This document shows, piece after piece, positions 19,538 to 31,266 of a stretch of 64,000 nucleotides of DNA; position 1 is the stretch's first letter; every line of letters starts with the position of its first letter. Made by a program: the position numbers and the translations under genes. Source of the stretch: Phaeospirillum sp. GTDB lineage: Bacteria > Pseudomonadota > Alphaproteobacteria > Rhodospirillales > Magnetospirillaceae. The stretch lies in contig JAUSFB010000032.1 of assembly GCA_030651575.1 (NCBI GenBank), forward strand, positions 24,001 through 88,000. Direction: 5' to 3'. The notes under the pieces are model-generated. The model was not told the DNA's origin and did not search any database. It was given only the letters and a program-made list of their open reading frames with translations.

Positions 19538-21232
19538 ATGAACAGACTTCTCGCTTTTGCCGTGGTTGCCGTGCTTGGCTTGGTCAACGCCGCCGGCTGG
19601 TGCTGGTCCAGTCGGCCGATTCCGGTGGAACTCTCATTCGACGAGCCGTTTCCATCGGTCTCGTTCGCACCGTTCCGGCGTGGACAAAGCCCGATTTCCA
19701 AGGTTTACCCGCCGCCAGAGCAGATCGCCGAGGATCTCAAGAGTTTGGTCGGCGTGACCAGGGGCATCCGCACCTATACCAGCCTGGAAGGCATGGGCGT
19801 GGTGCCGGAAATGGCCCAAAAGCTGGGGATCGAGGTTACGCATTCGGCCTGGCTGGGGGAGAAGGTCACCGTCAACGACCGCGAAGTGGCGGCCCTGATC
19901 AAGGCCGCCAACCAGCATCCCGACGCCATCAAGCGCGTGATCGTCGGCAACGAAGTGCTGCTGCGCCAGGATTTGAAGCCGGAACAACTGATCGCCTATA
20001 TCCGCAAGGTCAAGGCCGGGGTAAAGCAGCCGGTCTCCTATGCCGATGTCTGGGCGTTCTGGCTGAAATATCCCGAGGTGGCCAAGGAGGTGGATTTCAT
20101 CACCATCCACATCCTGCCCTATTGGGAGGATGAGCCCATCGGCGTGGATGGCGCCGCCGAGCATATCGTCAAAATTTACCGGATGATGGCCGAGGCGTTT
20201 CCCGGCAAGCCGATCCTGATCGGCGAGGCCGGTTGGCCGACTCGTGGGCGTTCGCGCGGGCCGGCGGTGGCCAGCATGGAGAATGGCGCCCGCTTCGTGC
20301 GCACCCTGGCGCGGGTCTCCAAGGAAAACGGGTTCGACTACAATGTGGTCGAGGCGTTCGATCAGCCGTGGAAGGCTCTGTTGGAAGGTACGGTCGGCGC
20401 CAATTGGGGCGTGGTCGATGCCGAGCGCCGGGTGAAGTTCGTCATGTCGGGGCCGGTCGAGCCCAGCCCGTTCTGGCCATGGCATGCGGCGGCGGCGGTC
20501 ATTCTGGGCTGTGGCGCCGCGCTGTGGTTCTTGCGCCGGCCCGAGCGTTACAGCCTGAAAGCCGGTTTGGCCGTGGCCGTGCTTGCTCAGTTGGTGGCGG
20601 GGTTGGCGGTATGGCAGGCGGTCAATGCCGTGGCCCTGGCCTATAATATTCTCGACGATGTTTGGGCCTATCTGCGCATTGCCGCCCATGCCGGCTTGGC
20701 GGTCCTGATCGTCCAGGCGGCGGGGGAGGGGTTTCAGACGGGGGCCGTGCCGAATAAAAGCCGCTGGGGCGAGCGGTTGGCGCCGCTTTACGGCTTTTGC
20801 GCCATCGCCATATCGACCCTGCTGCTGGTCAACGGCCGCTACCGCGATATTCCGCCGGTGGAGTTTCTGGTTCCCTGTATCGGCCTGAGCGCCTTTGCCT
20901 TGGCGCGCATGGTGGTGCTGGGCAAAGACTGGCGCGAAGCCTTTGCCGTCGGTCGAATGTTCGGCGGCCGGACGCCCGAGGCTTTCGTCCCGGCCAAGGA
21001 AATTTGCATCGGCCTGATGCTGTCGGTGGCGGCATCGCCGCTGTCCGAGGCTCTGGCATTGGCGCGAGGTGATGATTTTGTCTTGTCGCACCCCAAATTC
21101 TCCGATCAGCTGCCCCTGCTGATCCGCGCCCTGTGGGAGAATCAGGAAATGGTTACCTGGGCCGTCATGGTGGCGGTGATGGTCTTGCCATTCCTGGCAG
21201 AGTGGCGGCTGTCCAAGCCTGGACGCGCCTGA
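19538..21232 (+). CDS. membrane-linked glycoside hydrolase family 17-like protein
   Basis: 564 residues. An N-terminal hydrophobic segment, a GH17-like (beta-1,3-glucanase clan) TIM-barrel domain of about 270 residues, and a C-terminal block of roughly eight membrane segments. Candidate catalytic glutamates are in VIVGNEVLLRQ (acid/base) and ILIGEAGWPTRGR (nucleophile). Similar proteins act with beta-glucan synthases on cyclic or osmoregulated glucans; that link is inferred. It is followed after one base by an FkbM methyltransferase gene. Confidence 0.8.
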   Translation: MNRLLAFAVVAVLGLVNAAGWCWSSRPIPVELSFDEPFPSVSFAPFRRGQSPISKVYPPPEQIAEDLKSLVGVTRGIRTYTSLEGMGVVPEMAQKLGIEVTHSAWLGEKVTVNDREVAALIKAANQHPDAIKRVIVGNEVLLRQDLKPEQLIAYIRKVKAGVKQPVSYADVWAFWLKYPEVAKEVDFITIHILPYWEDEPIGVDGAAEHIVKIYRMMAEAFPGKPILIGEAGWPTRGRSRGPAVASMENGARFVRTLARVSKENGFDYNVVEAFDQPWKALLEGTVGANWGVVDAERRVKFVMSGPVEPSPFWPWHAAAAVILGCGAALWFLRRPERYSLKAGLAVAVLAQLVAGLAVWQAVNAVALAYNILDDVWAYLRIAAHAGLAVLIVQAAGEGFQTGAVPNKSRWGERLAPLYGFCAIAISTLLLVNGRYRDIPPVEFLVPCIGLSAFALARMVVLGKDWREAFAVGRMFGGRTPEAFVPAKEICIGLMLSVAASPLSEALALARGDDFVLSHPKFSDQLPLLIRALWENQEMVTWAVMVAVMVLPFLAEWRLSKPGRA

Positions 21233-21233
21233 G

Positions 21234-22043
21234 ATGCTGACGATTCAGGCGGTCCTGCCGGATACGCTTGGATTTTGTCACAGCCGTTACGGCCCCATGG
21301 TGTTTCCCGCCGGGGACGCCTATGTGGGGCGATCGCTTGCCCTGTATCATGAATATTCCGAGGGCGAGGTGGACCTGTTTCGCCAGTTGGTGCGGCTTGG
21401 CGACACGGTGGTGGAGGCGGGGGCCAATATTGGCGCCCTGACCTTGCCCCTGGCCCGGTTGGTGGGAGGGGGCGGTCAGGTGCTGGCCTTTGAACCGCAG
21501 CGGGCGATTCACGGAATTCTCGTCACCAATCTGACCCTTAACGGTCAGGAGCAGGTGTGGGCCGAGCGGGTCGCGCTGGGGGCCGAGGCCGGTGAGATCC
21601 GGGTGCCGCTTTTGCCGCTAAAGGCCGTCACCAATTTCGGCGGCGTATCGTTGGGTGGCGATCTGGGTGAGTCTTGTCCGGTCCGCACCCTGGACTCCTA
21701 CCGGCTCGACACCCTGCGGCTGATCAAGATCGATGTGGAGGGGGCGGAGGTTGGAGTCATCGCGGGGGCTGCTGCAACCATCCGCCGCCTACGGCCGGCG
21801 CTCTATGTGGAAAACGACCGGCTGGAACATTCAAAGACCCTGATCGCGGCCATTTTGGATCTGGGCTATCGCCTGTGGTGGCACACCGTGCCGCTGTTCC
21901 GTCCCGGCAACTTTCGCGGCCACGCCGACAATGTCTTTGGTCCGGTGGGATCGAAGAACATGATCTGCTTGCCGGCGGAATGGAACATACGGGTTCCGGG
22001 GGGCGTGGAGATTCTCACCCCCGACGCCCCACACCCGTTTTAA
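21234..22043 (+). CDS. FkbM-family SAM-dependent methyltransferase
   Basis: 269 residues. SAM motif I is DTVVEAGANIGALTLPLARL, followed by LAFEPQRA and the FkbM signature LIKIDVEGAEVGVIAGA. Members O-methylate sugars or polyketides; next to a glucan-type hydrolase, polysaccharide modification is a reasonable inference. Its TAA shares bases with the stop of the convergent SUMF1-type gene (TTAA). Confidence 0.85.
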   Translation: MLTIQAVLPDTLGFCHSRYGPMVFPAGDAYVGRSLALYHEYSEGEVDLFRQLVRLGDTVVEAGANIGALTLPLARLVGGGGQVLAFEPQRAIHGILVTNLTLNGQEQVWAERVALGAEAGEIRVPLLPLKAVTNFGGVSLGGDLGESCPVRTLDSYRLDTLRLIKIDVEGAEVGVIAGAAATIRRLRPALYVENDRLEHSKTLIAAILDLGYRLWWHTVPLFRPGNFRGHADNVFGPVGSKNMICLPAEWNIRVPGGVEILTPDAPHPF

Positions 22044-22840
22044 GGCAGGGTCATTGCCAGCCGAAAACCGAGATTGGCGTTGTGCAGCGGCTGCTTCAGC
22101 GATGCGCGGTACGAGTTGGTGACCGCCATGGGCAGGTTGAGGGCCGATCCTCCCCGCGTCACCCGATAGCATCCCGTCTCCCATTCCTCGGAATGACGCT
22201 TGTCGATGGTGGCGAAGAAATTGGCCATGTAGCAGTCGCCGGTCCATTCCCACACATTGCCGTGCATGTCATGCAGGCCGAACGCGTTGGGCTTCAACTG
22301 TCCCACCGCATGGGTGACATTGCCGGAGTTCTCGACAAACCAGGCGTATTGACCCAACTGCTTTTCATCCTCGCCGTAGGAGTAGGAGGCGGAGCTGCCG
22401 GCCCTGGCGGCGTATTCCCATTCGGCTTCCGTCGGAAGACGGAATGACTTGCCGGTTTTTTGGTTAAGCTTGCGGATGAAGTCCTGGGCCATCTTCCAGT
22501 CCACATGCTCCACTGGGTTTTTCAGGCCCTTATTCTCGCTGGGATTAGCGCCCATGATCGCGGTCCATTCGGCCTGGGTCACCTCGTATTTGCCCAACGC
22601 ATAGGGGCGTTTGATGGTGATGGTCGGGCGCTTGGGAGCGTCGGGTTCAGGATTCTCGAAATCCTTGGGATTTCCCGCCGTGACGGTTCCAGGGGTAATG
22701 GCCACCATCTCGGGGCATTGATCGCAAGGACGGAAGCTTTGGCCCGGAGCCGGCTCGGCGGCGGTGGCGACGCCGGACAGCGTCAAGGTGAGGATTCCTG
22801 TCGCGGCGGCGATGCGCAGATGTTTCATGATCGTCATCAT
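22040..22840 (-). CDS. exported SUMF1/formylglycine-generating-enzyme-like protein
   Basis: 266 residues with a signal peptide (hydrophobic to about residue 28, ending VATAAEPA). The FGE-sulfatase fold is seen in PYALGKYEVTQAEWTAIMG, FRLPTEAEWEYAARAG, GLHDMHGNVWEWTGDCY and the closing NLGFRLAMTL. Many family members bind glycans or carry other activities, so sulfatase maturation should not be assumed; no sulfatase gene is visible nearby. Start ATG 22840 has an AGGA ribosome-binding site. Confidence 0.83.
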   Translation of the reverse strand: MMTIMKHLRIAAATGILTLTLSGVATAAEPAPGQSFRPCDQCPEMVAITPGTVTAGNPKDFENPEPDAPKRPTITIKRPYALGKYEVTQAEWTAIMGANPSENKGLKNPVEHVDWKMAQDFIRKLNQKTGKSFRLPTEAEWEYAARAGSSASYSYGEDEKQLGQYAWFVENSGNVTHAVGQLKPNAFGLHDMHGNVWEWTGDCYMANFFATIDKRHSEEWETGCYRVTRGGSALNLPMAVTNSYRASLKQPLHNANLGFRLAMTLP

Positions 22841-22998
22841 CGAGGAGTCCTTCCGGTGGAGGTACGCAATGCCGTGTTGAATCTCATCGCATCATACAGG
22901 TTTTTTCGCGAAGTCATTATTGACTTTAGTTAACAACGTCATCCGTGTGTAGTATGGGGATGACAAGACACAGCCTCTGGCAGATGGGCTACCACAGG

Positions 22999-25303
<2,305 letters not shown>

Positions 25304-25381
25304 GGGCCTCGGGCTCCTGTGGAAGGGTGAGCCGCCGGTGGCGGATCCTGTGCTTGCCTGGAAAACTCACACCGATCTCTT

Positions 25382-25403
25382 GTGGCGTCAAGCCCGACGC
25401 CAC
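25382..25403. promoter_or_regulatory. perfect 8-bp hairpin in the metY leader
   Basis: GTGGCGTC, a six-base loop, then GACGCCAC, lying 80-100 bases upstream of metY and before the divergent DUF6898 gene. Being an inverted repeat it could act on either strand. It could belong to a methionine-responsive leader RNA or be a transcription-factor site; it does not match the SAM-II consensus that I know. Confidence 0.35.
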
Positions 25404-25469
25404 GGTCGACGTCGCCGCTTTGCCGGGGTATGTCTTTCGTTCCGGTGACGCTTACCCAAAGGATCGAAG

Positions 25470-25655
25470 ATGGCCGTATCCGGCGAAGTCCTGTTCGAGT
25501 TCCGCCGGATCGGCAATGCCGTCAAGGTTTCCGCGTTTCATACCGACACTTTGACCGAGATATCGGTGGTGGGGCCGGCCGGCGCCACCGAGGCCCATCT
25601 GAAGATGATGGCGCTTAAACGGCTGGAATACGTCCTGGCGAAGCGGCAAGGCTGA
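25470..25655 (+). CDS. DUF6898-like small protein
   Basis: 61 residues. Begins MAVSGEVLFEFRRIGNAVKV and ends LKRLEYVLAKRQG. This resembles a small alphaproteobacterial family of unknown function; family assignment is from memory of the pattern. Predicted soluble beta/alpha protein. It stands alone between metY (divergent) and mgtC (convergent, two bases from its stop). Confidence 0.7.
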   Translation: MAVSGEVLFEFRRIGNAVKVSAFHTDTLTEISVVGPAGATEAHLKMMALKRLEYVLAKRQG

Positions 25656-25657
25656 GT

Positions 25658-26383
25658 TCAGCCGCGGGACGGGGCAAGGCGGAACTCCAGCAGACCGTCC
25701 AGTCCCTTCAGGCTTTCGACCAGTACGGAAGGATCGATCGGACTGGCGGCGCGCAGCACCAGTTCGTATTCGAATTTCTTGCCCAGATCGGCAAGGTGAA
25801 AGCTCCAGTTCGAGACTCCGTAGCCGTGGTCGGACAAGAGCCGGCCGATGGTCTCGGTGCGGGGCGTCTGTTCAGACGGGAAGGTCAGGGAAAGGTGGAG
25901 TTGCTCTTGATGCGGCAGAGCCGATTCGACGCTGCGGACGCCGCTCATCAGTGCGACGGTGATCACCGCCACCGAGATGGCGGCGCCGTAAAAGCCCAGT
26001 CCGATGACGATGCCGATCGCCGCCGTCATCCAGATGGATGCCGCCGTGGACAGGCCCCGGATGGAAAAACCGTCCCTCATGATCACGCCCGCGCCAAGAA
26101 AGCCGATGCCGGTCAGGATCCCCTGCATGACGCGGGTGGGGTCCGCCGCCGCGGTGTTATGGGCGAGGCCGCCGAACCACATGCTGGGATAGGCGTTTAC
26201 CACGGTCAGGGCGGTGGATGCGACACAGACCAGGGAGTAGGTGCGGATACCGGCCGCTCGACCATGATACGAGCGTTCGTAACCGATGACGCAGCCGATA
26301 GCCAGCGCGCCAAGAAGGTGCAGCATGATCAGTCCATTGGTCGCCAGTTCGTCCAGTGACCAGTAGGAAGTCAGCACATCCAT
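25658..26383 (-). CDS. mgtC: MgtC/SapB family inner-membrane protein
   Basis: 241 residues with four to five membrane segments, then a soluble ACT-like C-terminal domain (about 155-241). Diagnostic blocks are LGALAIGCVIGYERSYHGR, GIRTYSLVCVAS and GILTGIGFLGAGVIMRDG. Family members affect Mg2+ homeostasis and inhibit F1Fo ATP synthase in pathogens; the role here is unknown. Confidence 0.9.
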   Translation of the reverse strand: MDVLTSYWSLDELATNGLIMLHLLGALAIGCVIGYERSYHGRAAGIRTYSLVCVASTALTVVNAYPSMWFGGLAHNTAAADPTRVMQGILTGIGFLGAGVIMRDGFSIRGLSTAASIWMTAAIGIVIGLGFYGAAISVAVITVALMSGVRSVESALPHQEQLHLSLTFPSEQTPRTETIGRLLSDHGYGVSNWSFHLADLGKKFEYELVLRAASPIDPSVLVESLKGLDGLLEFRLAPSRG

Positions 26384-26418
26384 TCATCTCTCCCGACGTC
26401 GGAGCGGATAATAAAATA

Positions 26419-26449
26419 GGCCGGCATTCGCGAATGCCGGCCTTTCAGG
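26419..26449 (-). terminator. intrinsic terminator downstream of mucR
   Basis: A perfect 12-bp hairpin (GGCCGGCATTCG / CGAATGCCGGCC, 26419-26442). On the minus strand it is followed by the T-rich run CCTATTTTATTAT, which fits mucR termination. Confidence 0.75.
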
Positions 26450-26468
26450 AATTGAGCACCAATGGAAA

Positions 26469-26924
26469 TCAGCGGCGACCGCGACGGGTCGGCTTCTCGT
26501 CGACCTCGGGAGCTTTGCGGCCCAGGCCGATCTTCTTGGCGAATTCAGAGCGCTGGGCGGCGTAGTTGGGCGCCACCATGGGATAATCCGGGGGAAGCGC
26601 CCACTTGGCGCGGTACTCGTCCGGGGTCATGCTGTAGGTTGTGCGCAGATGCCTTTTCAGCATCTTCAGCTTCTTGCCGTCTTCAAGGCAGATAATGTAG
26701 TCCGGCGTCACCGATTTTTTGATGGCGATGGCGGGCTTCAGGGCCTCGGACTTTGCCTCCGGCTGGCAGCCTTCCAAGGAGGAAAGCGACGCATAGACCG
26801 TGTTGATCAGGTCCGCGAGCTGTGACGTGGCAATGGGGTTCTTGGCAACGTAAGCGGCGACGACGTCGGTAACCATACGCAACAGGTCGTCACGGTTGGT
26901 CTTATCGGTGTTTGTATCGCTCAT
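26469..26924 (-). CDS. mucR: MucR/Ros family transcriptional regulator
   Basis: Global regulator that binds AT-rich DNA and acts like an alphaproteobacterial H-NS. 151 residues. The N-terminal oligomerisation helix region is followed by the DNA-binding block PDYIICLEDGKKLKMLKRHL and YSMTPDEYRAKWALPPDYPM. The second zinc Cys of Ros (CLECG) is Asp here (CLEDG), as in zinc-independent MucR variants. The 340-base upstream region is AT-rich in part and could hold autoregulatory sites. Confidence 0.92.
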   Translation of the reverse strand: MSDTNTDKTNRDDLLRMVTDVVAAYVAKNPIATSQLADLINTVYASLSSLEGCQPEAKSEALKPAIAIKKSVTPDYIICLEDGKKLKMLKRHLRTTYSMTPDEYRAKWALPPDYPMVAPNYAAQRSEFAKKIGLGRKAPEVDEKPTRRGRR

Positions 26925-27264
26925 CTGACTGTCCGACCAAGGTTTGTTAGCTGGATTGCATCAATGAATGCATGGCTGATCTTAACTGTCAATTGGAAAT
27001 TGATTCTGGAGAATAATGAGTTCTTGCTTGTGGCGTGTGACGCAATAATCAGCCAGCCATTGGCGCAGGAAATACCCGGAAGGTCTGTTGTTTTGACGGG
27101 GGTTCTATTGGTTTGAAAATGTAATCGTCCGCTGTCCTCGGATTTCGCGCCGAGTGGCGATACCACTGATGCGCCGTCCCCACGAGCTTGTGGCGCATTG
27201 GCAAGACGGTCCGACATATGGTATCTAGCGCACTCAATCTTGTGCTGAATTGGGGCGTCCAGTA
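26925..27264. other. intergenic region between mucR and rpiB
   Basis: About 340 bases with no convincing gene. The mucR-proximal half is AT-rich (around 26940-27010), as expected for MucR autoregulation. The rest shows no RNA gene or repeat that I recognise. It must hold the divergent mucR and rpiB promoters. Confidence 0.5.
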
Positions 27265-27708
27265 ATGACCGTTCGGACCATTGCCATCGCGTCGGATCAC
27301 GGCGGCGTCGAATTGAAGGCGCAACTCGTCAAGGATTTGGCCGGCTGGGGCTGGCAGGTGCTGGATCTCGGCACCGATGGACTCGACTCGGTCGACTATC
27401 CCGATTTCGCGCTCAAAGTGGCCGAGGCGCTGAAGGCGGGCAAGGCCGGCCGCGCCGTGTTGCTGTGCGGCACCGGCATCGGCATCTCCATCGCCGCCAA
27501 CCGCCACGTCCATATCCGGGCGGCGCTGGTGCACGACGCCTTTGGCGCCCGTATGTGCCGTCAGCACAACGACGCCAACGTCCTGGTGATGGGGGGGCGC
27601 ACCGTCGGCCCCGAAATTGCCCGCGATTGCCTCAGGATCTTCCTCGATACCGAGTTCGAGGGAGGGCGCCACGCCCGGCGTGTGGCCAAACTGTCCGAAA
27701 TTTTCTAG
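27265..27708 (+). CDS. rpiB: ribose-5-phosphate isomerase B
   Basis: Interconverts ribose-5-phosphate and ribulose-5-phosphate. 147 residues of the RpiB/LacAB fold. Seen: [28 protein letters not shown] with the catalytic Cys, and [19 protein letters not shown] 27265 begins the conserved region. It precedes glyA by 29 bases; this pairing is common in alphaproteobacteria. Confidence 0.95.
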   Translation: MTVRTIAIASDHGGVELKAQLVKDLAGWGWQVLDLGTDGLDSVDYPDFALKVAEALKAGKAGRAVLLCGTGIGISIAANRHVHIRAALVHDAFGARMCRQHNDANVLVMGGRTVGPEIARDCLRIFLDTEFEGGRHARRVAKLSEIF

Positions 27709-27737
27709 TCCCGACCAGCCTGTTCGAAAGAGAACCG

Positions 27738-29021
27738 ATGACCAGCGCATCCACCGACGCCTTTTTCCGCACCCCGCTTTCCGAGAGTGACCCCGAGATT
27801 TTCGGCGCCATCACCAAGGAGCTCAAGCGCCAGCAGGATCAGATCGAGCTGATCGCTTCCGAGAACATCGTGTCGCGCGCGGTGCTCGAAGCCCAGGGAT
27901 CGGTGCTGACCAACAAGTATGCCGAGGGGTATCCCGGCAAGCGTTACTACGGCGGCTGCGAGTTCGTCGACATCGCCGAAGCACTGGCCATCGAGCGCGC
28001 CTGCAAGATTTTCGGCTGCACCTACGCCAATGTGCAGCCCAGTTCGGGGTCGCAGGCCAATCAGGGCGTGTTCATGGCGCTGTTGCAGCCCGGCGACACC
28101 ATCATGGGCATGTCCCTGGCAGCCGGTGGTCACCTGACCCATGGCGCCGCGCCCAATCAGTCGGGCAAGTGGTTCAAGGCGGTGCAATACGGCGTGCGCC
28201 AGCAAGACGCCCAGATCGACTTCGGCGAGGTCGAGGAACTGGCCCGCACCCACAAGCCCAAGCTGATCATCGCCGGCGGTTCGGCCTATCCGCGTGAGAT
28301 CGACTTTGCGCGCTTCCGCAAGATCGCCGACGAGGTCGGGGCCTTCTTCATGGTCGACATGGCCCATTTCGCCGGTCTGGTGGCGGGGGGGGTCTATCCC
28401 AGCCCCATGTCCCACGCCCATGTGGTCACCACCACCACCCACAAGACCCTGCGCGGCCCGCGCGGCGGCATGATCTTGTCCAACGACGCCGATATCGGCA
28501 AGAAGATCAATTCGGCGATCTTCCCCGGCATCCAGGGCGGCCCGTTGATGCATGTGATCGCCGGCAAGGCGGTGGCGTTCGGCGAGGCGCTGCGCCCCGA
28601 GTTCAAGCTTTACGCCCGCCAAGTGGTCGATAACGCCCGCGTACTGGCCGATACTCTGGTGCGGCGCGGTGTCGACATCGTGTCCGGCGGTACTGATTCC
28701 CACCTGATGCTGGTGGATCTGCGCCCCAAGAAGCTGACCGGTAAGGCCGCCGAAGCCAGCCTTGAACATGCCGGCATGACCTGCAACAAGAACGGTATTC
28801 CGTTTGATCCGGAAAAGCCTACCATCACCTCTGGCGTGCGTCTCGGCACTCCGGCGGCAACCACGCGCGGCTTCGGCATCGCCGAGTTCAAGAAGGTAGG
28901 TGAGCTGATCGGCGACGTGTTGGACGGACTGGTCGCCAATCCCGACGACAATTCGGCGGCCGAAGCCAAGGCCCGCGCCGAGGTCGCCGAGTTGTGCAAG
29001 CGGTTCCCGATCTATCAATAG
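27738..29021 (+). CDS. glyA: serine hydroxymethyltransferase
   Basis: PLP enzyme converting serine and tetrahydrofolate to glycine and methylene-THF. 427 residues. The PLP lysine lies in [39 protein letters not shown] and [20 protein letters not shown] are family hallmarks. ATG 27738 follows a GAAAGAGAACC ribosome-binding region. nrdR follows after 60 bases. Confidence 0.98.
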   Translation: MTSASTDAFFRTPLSESDPEIFGAITKELKRQQDQIELIASENIVSRAVLEAQGSVLTNKYAEGYPGKRYYGGCEFVDIAEALAIERACKIFGCTYANVQPSSGSQANQGVFMALLQPGDTIMGMSLAAGGHLTHGAAPNQSGKWFKAVQYGVRQQDAQIDFGEVEELARTHKPKLIIAGGSAYPREIDFARFRKIADEVGAFFMVDMAHFAGLVAGGVYPSPMSHAHVVTTTTHKTLRGPRGGMILSNDADIGKKINSAIFPGIQGGPLMHVIAGKAVAFGEALRPEFKLYARQVVDNARVLADTLVRRGVDIVSGGTDSHLMLVDLRPKKLTGKAAEASLEHAGMTCNKNGIPFDPEKPTITSGVRLGTPAATTRGFGIAEFKKVGELIGDVLDGLVANPDDNSAAEAKARAEVAELCKRFPIYQ

Positions 29022-29081
29022 TCGGCAAGAACAGGGGCGGGGGCCGATTGGGCTCCCGCCGATTTTCCGGGGGGAAATCTC

Positions 29082-29543
29082 ATGCGGTGTCCGTTTTGCG
29101 GCCACGACGATACCCAGGTGAAGGATTCGCGGCCGACCGAGGATAACTCGGCCATTCGGCGGCGACGCTCCTGCCCGGCCTGTGGATCGCGCTTCACCAC
29201 TTTCGAGCGGGTTCAGATCCGCGATCTGGTGGTGATCAAGAAGGACGGGGCGCGCTCGCCGTTCGACCGCGAGAAGGTGTTGAAGTCTCTGAAGATCGCC
29301 CTGCGCAAGCGTCCGGTGGACGAGGATCAGATGGAGCGGATCGTCAACGGGATCCATCGCCGCCTGGAAAGCATGGGTGAAAACGAGGTTCCGTCCAAGT
29401 TTATCGGCGAACTGGTGATGGAGGTCCTGATGGATCTCGACAAGGTCGCCTATGTCCGCTACGCCTCGGTTTACCGAAACTTCCGCGAAGCCAAGGACTT
29501 CGAGGAATTCCTGGGGAAGATGGTTGTCCCACGCCACGACTGA
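29082..29543 (+). CDS. nrdR: transcriptional repressor NrdR
   Basis: ATP/dATP-sensing repressor of ribonucleotide reductase genes. 153 residues: an N-terminal zinc ribbon ([33 protein letters not shown]) and an ATP-cone domain (about 45-135). It sits between glyA and ribD, the standard alphaproteobacterial order, and its end overlaps the likely ribD start. Confidence 0.97.
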   Translation: MRCPFCGHDDTQVKDSRPTEDNSAIRRRRSCPACGSRFTTFERVQIRDLVVIKKDGARSPFDREKVLKSLKIALRKRPVDEDQMERIVNGIHRRLESMGENEVPSKFIGELVMEVLMDLDKVAYVRYASVYRNFREAKDFEEFLGKMVVPRHD

Positions 29544-30651
29544 CCCGTCACAGGTTGAAATCGACCGCTCTCACATGCGGGCCGCGCTGGCTTTGGCGCG
29601 CCGCGGACTGGGGACCGTGTGGCCGAATCCGGCGGTGGGATGCGTCATCGTCAAGGATGGCCGTGTCGTGGGGCGGGGCTGGACCCAGCCCGGCGGGCGT
29701 CCCCATGCCGAGACCGAGGCCTTGGCCATGGCGGGCAAGGCGGCCAGCGGCTCCACCGCCTATGTCACGTTGGAGCCCTGCGCTCATCACGGCAAGACGG
29801 CGCCCTGCGCCGAGGCGCTGATCTCCGCCGGAATCGTCCGGGTGGTCGTGGCGGTTCAAGACCCCGACGCCCGCGTCGCCGGCAAGGGGGTCGAGATGCT
29901 GATGCGCGCTGGCGTCAAGGTGGTGGAAGGCGTGCTGGAGGCCGAGGCGGCCGAGATCAACGCCGGTTTCTTCATGCGCGTCACTACCGGCCGGCCGCTG
30001 GTGACCCTGAAGCTCGCCAGCACCCTGGATGGGCGCATCGCCACCCATTCGGGCGAGAGCCGCTGGATTACCGGCCCCGCCGCCCGTACGGTCGCCCATA
30101 TGTTGCGGGCCGAGAATGACGTCATCATGGTAGGCAGCGGAACCGCGTTGTATGACGACCCCGATTTAAGCTGTCGTCTGGCCGGTCTGGCCGAGTGTTC
30201 GCCGGTGCGGGTGGTGGTGGATGGACGCCTGCGTTTGCCTTTGACCAGCAGGCTGGTGGCGACCGCCAATGATATCCCAACCTGGGTCTTGACCTTGGAG
30301 GGCTGTGACCGCCTCCGCCGCGAGGCTTACGAGGAGGCCGGCGTCGATGTGGTCGAACTTCCGGCCGGCGCCGATGGCGCCATCGACCTGGAAATGGCGC
30401 TGGAAGCCCTGGCCGAGAGCGGCGTCACCCGGGTTCTGGTCGAGGGCGGCGCCCATCTGGCGGCCGCCTTGCTGCGCGCCGGTCTGGTGGATCGGCTGAT
30501 CTGGTTCAGGGCGCCGCGCCTGATGGGCGGCGACGGACTTGCCGCCGCCGTGGCCTTTGGCGTCGATCATCTGGCTCAGACGCCGCGATTCGAACGAATC
30601 GACGTCCGTCCGGTCGGTGACGACGTGATGGAACTCTATACACGACTTTAG
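29524..30651 (+). CDS. ribD: bifunctional riboflavin deaminase/reductase RibD
   Basis: Deaminates and then reduces the pyrimidine intermediate in riboflavin synthesis. About 375 residues. Deaminase zinc site: [16 protein letters not shown] and [19 protein letters not shown]. The reductase half begins near [20 protein letters not shown] 29524, with GGGGAAGA just upstream, keeps the typical D-x-x-H-M-R-A-A-L lead-in; ATG 29575 would cut into it. Overlaps nrdR by 20 bases. Confidence 0.93.
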   Translation: MSHATTDPSQVEIDRSHMRAALALARRGLGTVWPNPAVGCVIVKDGRVVGRGWTQPGGRPHAETEALAMAGKAASGSTAYVTLEPCAHHGKTAPCAEALISAGIVRVVVAVQDPDARVAGKGVEMLMRAGVKVVEGVLEAEAAEINAGFFMRVTTGRPLVTLKLASTLDGRIATHSGESRWITGPAARTVAHMLRAENDVIMVGSGTALYDDPDLSCRLAGLAECSPVRVVVDGRLRLPLTSRLVATANDIPTWVLTLEGCDRLRREAYEEAGVDVVELPAGADGAIDLEMALEALAESGVTRVLVEGGAHLAAALLRAGLVDRLIWFRAPRLMGGDGLAAAVAFGVDHLAQTPRFERIDVRPVGDDVMELYTRL

Positions 30652-30665
30652 AAGGACTGATCCTG

Positions 30666-31259
30666 ATGTTCACCGGCATCGTCACCGACCTCGGGGAGGT
30701 CCGGCGGGTGATCCGGGGCGAAGGCCGCGAGACCCGCTTCGAGATTTCCAGCCAATACGATTCTTCCACCATCGCGCTGGGCGCGTCCATCGCCCATAAC
30801 GGGGTTTGCCTGACCGTGGTGGAAACCGGCCCCGGCTGGCACGCCATCGAGGCCTCGGCCGAGACCCTGTCCAAGACCACCCTGGGCCGTTGGGTGGAGG
30901 GAAGCCGGATCAATCTGGAACGGGCGCTGAAGGTCGGCGACGAACTGGGCGGGCATATCGTGTCCGGCCATGTGGATGGAATCGCCACAGTGATCGATAT
31001 CCGTCCAGACAATCAGTCCCATCGCTATACCTTCGAGACGCCGGAGCATCTCGCCCGTTTCGTGGCTCCCAAGGGTTCGGTGGCGTTGGATGGCGTCTCC
31101 CTGACCGTCAATGAGGTTGACGGCCGGCGGTTCGGGGTCAATATCATTCCCCATACTCAGTCCGTGACGACATTCGGCGGCTACAGGCCGGGCGATGCCG
31201 TGAATATGGAAATCGACATGCTTGCACGCTATGTTGCGCGCCTCTTGGAAAGGGAATAG
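30666..31259 (+). CDS. ribE: riboflavin synthase
   Basis: Dismutates two 6,7-dimethyl-8-ribityllumazine molecules to riboflavin. 197 residues with two repeated lumazine-binding domains: MFTGIVTDLGEVRRV with HNGVCLTV, and HIVSGHVDGIATV with LDGVSLTVNEV. Fifteen bases after ribD, eight before ribB. Confidence 0.96.
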   Translation: MFTGIVTDLGEVRRVIRGEGRETRFEISSQYDSSTIALGASIAHNGVCLTVVETGPGWHAIEASAETLSKTTLGRWVEGSRINLERALKVGDELGGHIVSGHVDGIATVIDIRPDNQSHRYTFETPEHLARFVAPKGSVALDGVSLTVNEVDGRRFGVNIIPHTQSVTTFGGYRPGDAVNMEIDMLARYVARLLERE

Positions 31260-31266
31260 CCCCGCC

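Noticed and set aside
26921-27217. A 98-codon frame between mucR and rpiB
   Set aside because: No conserved motif, and it covers the likely mucR promoter.
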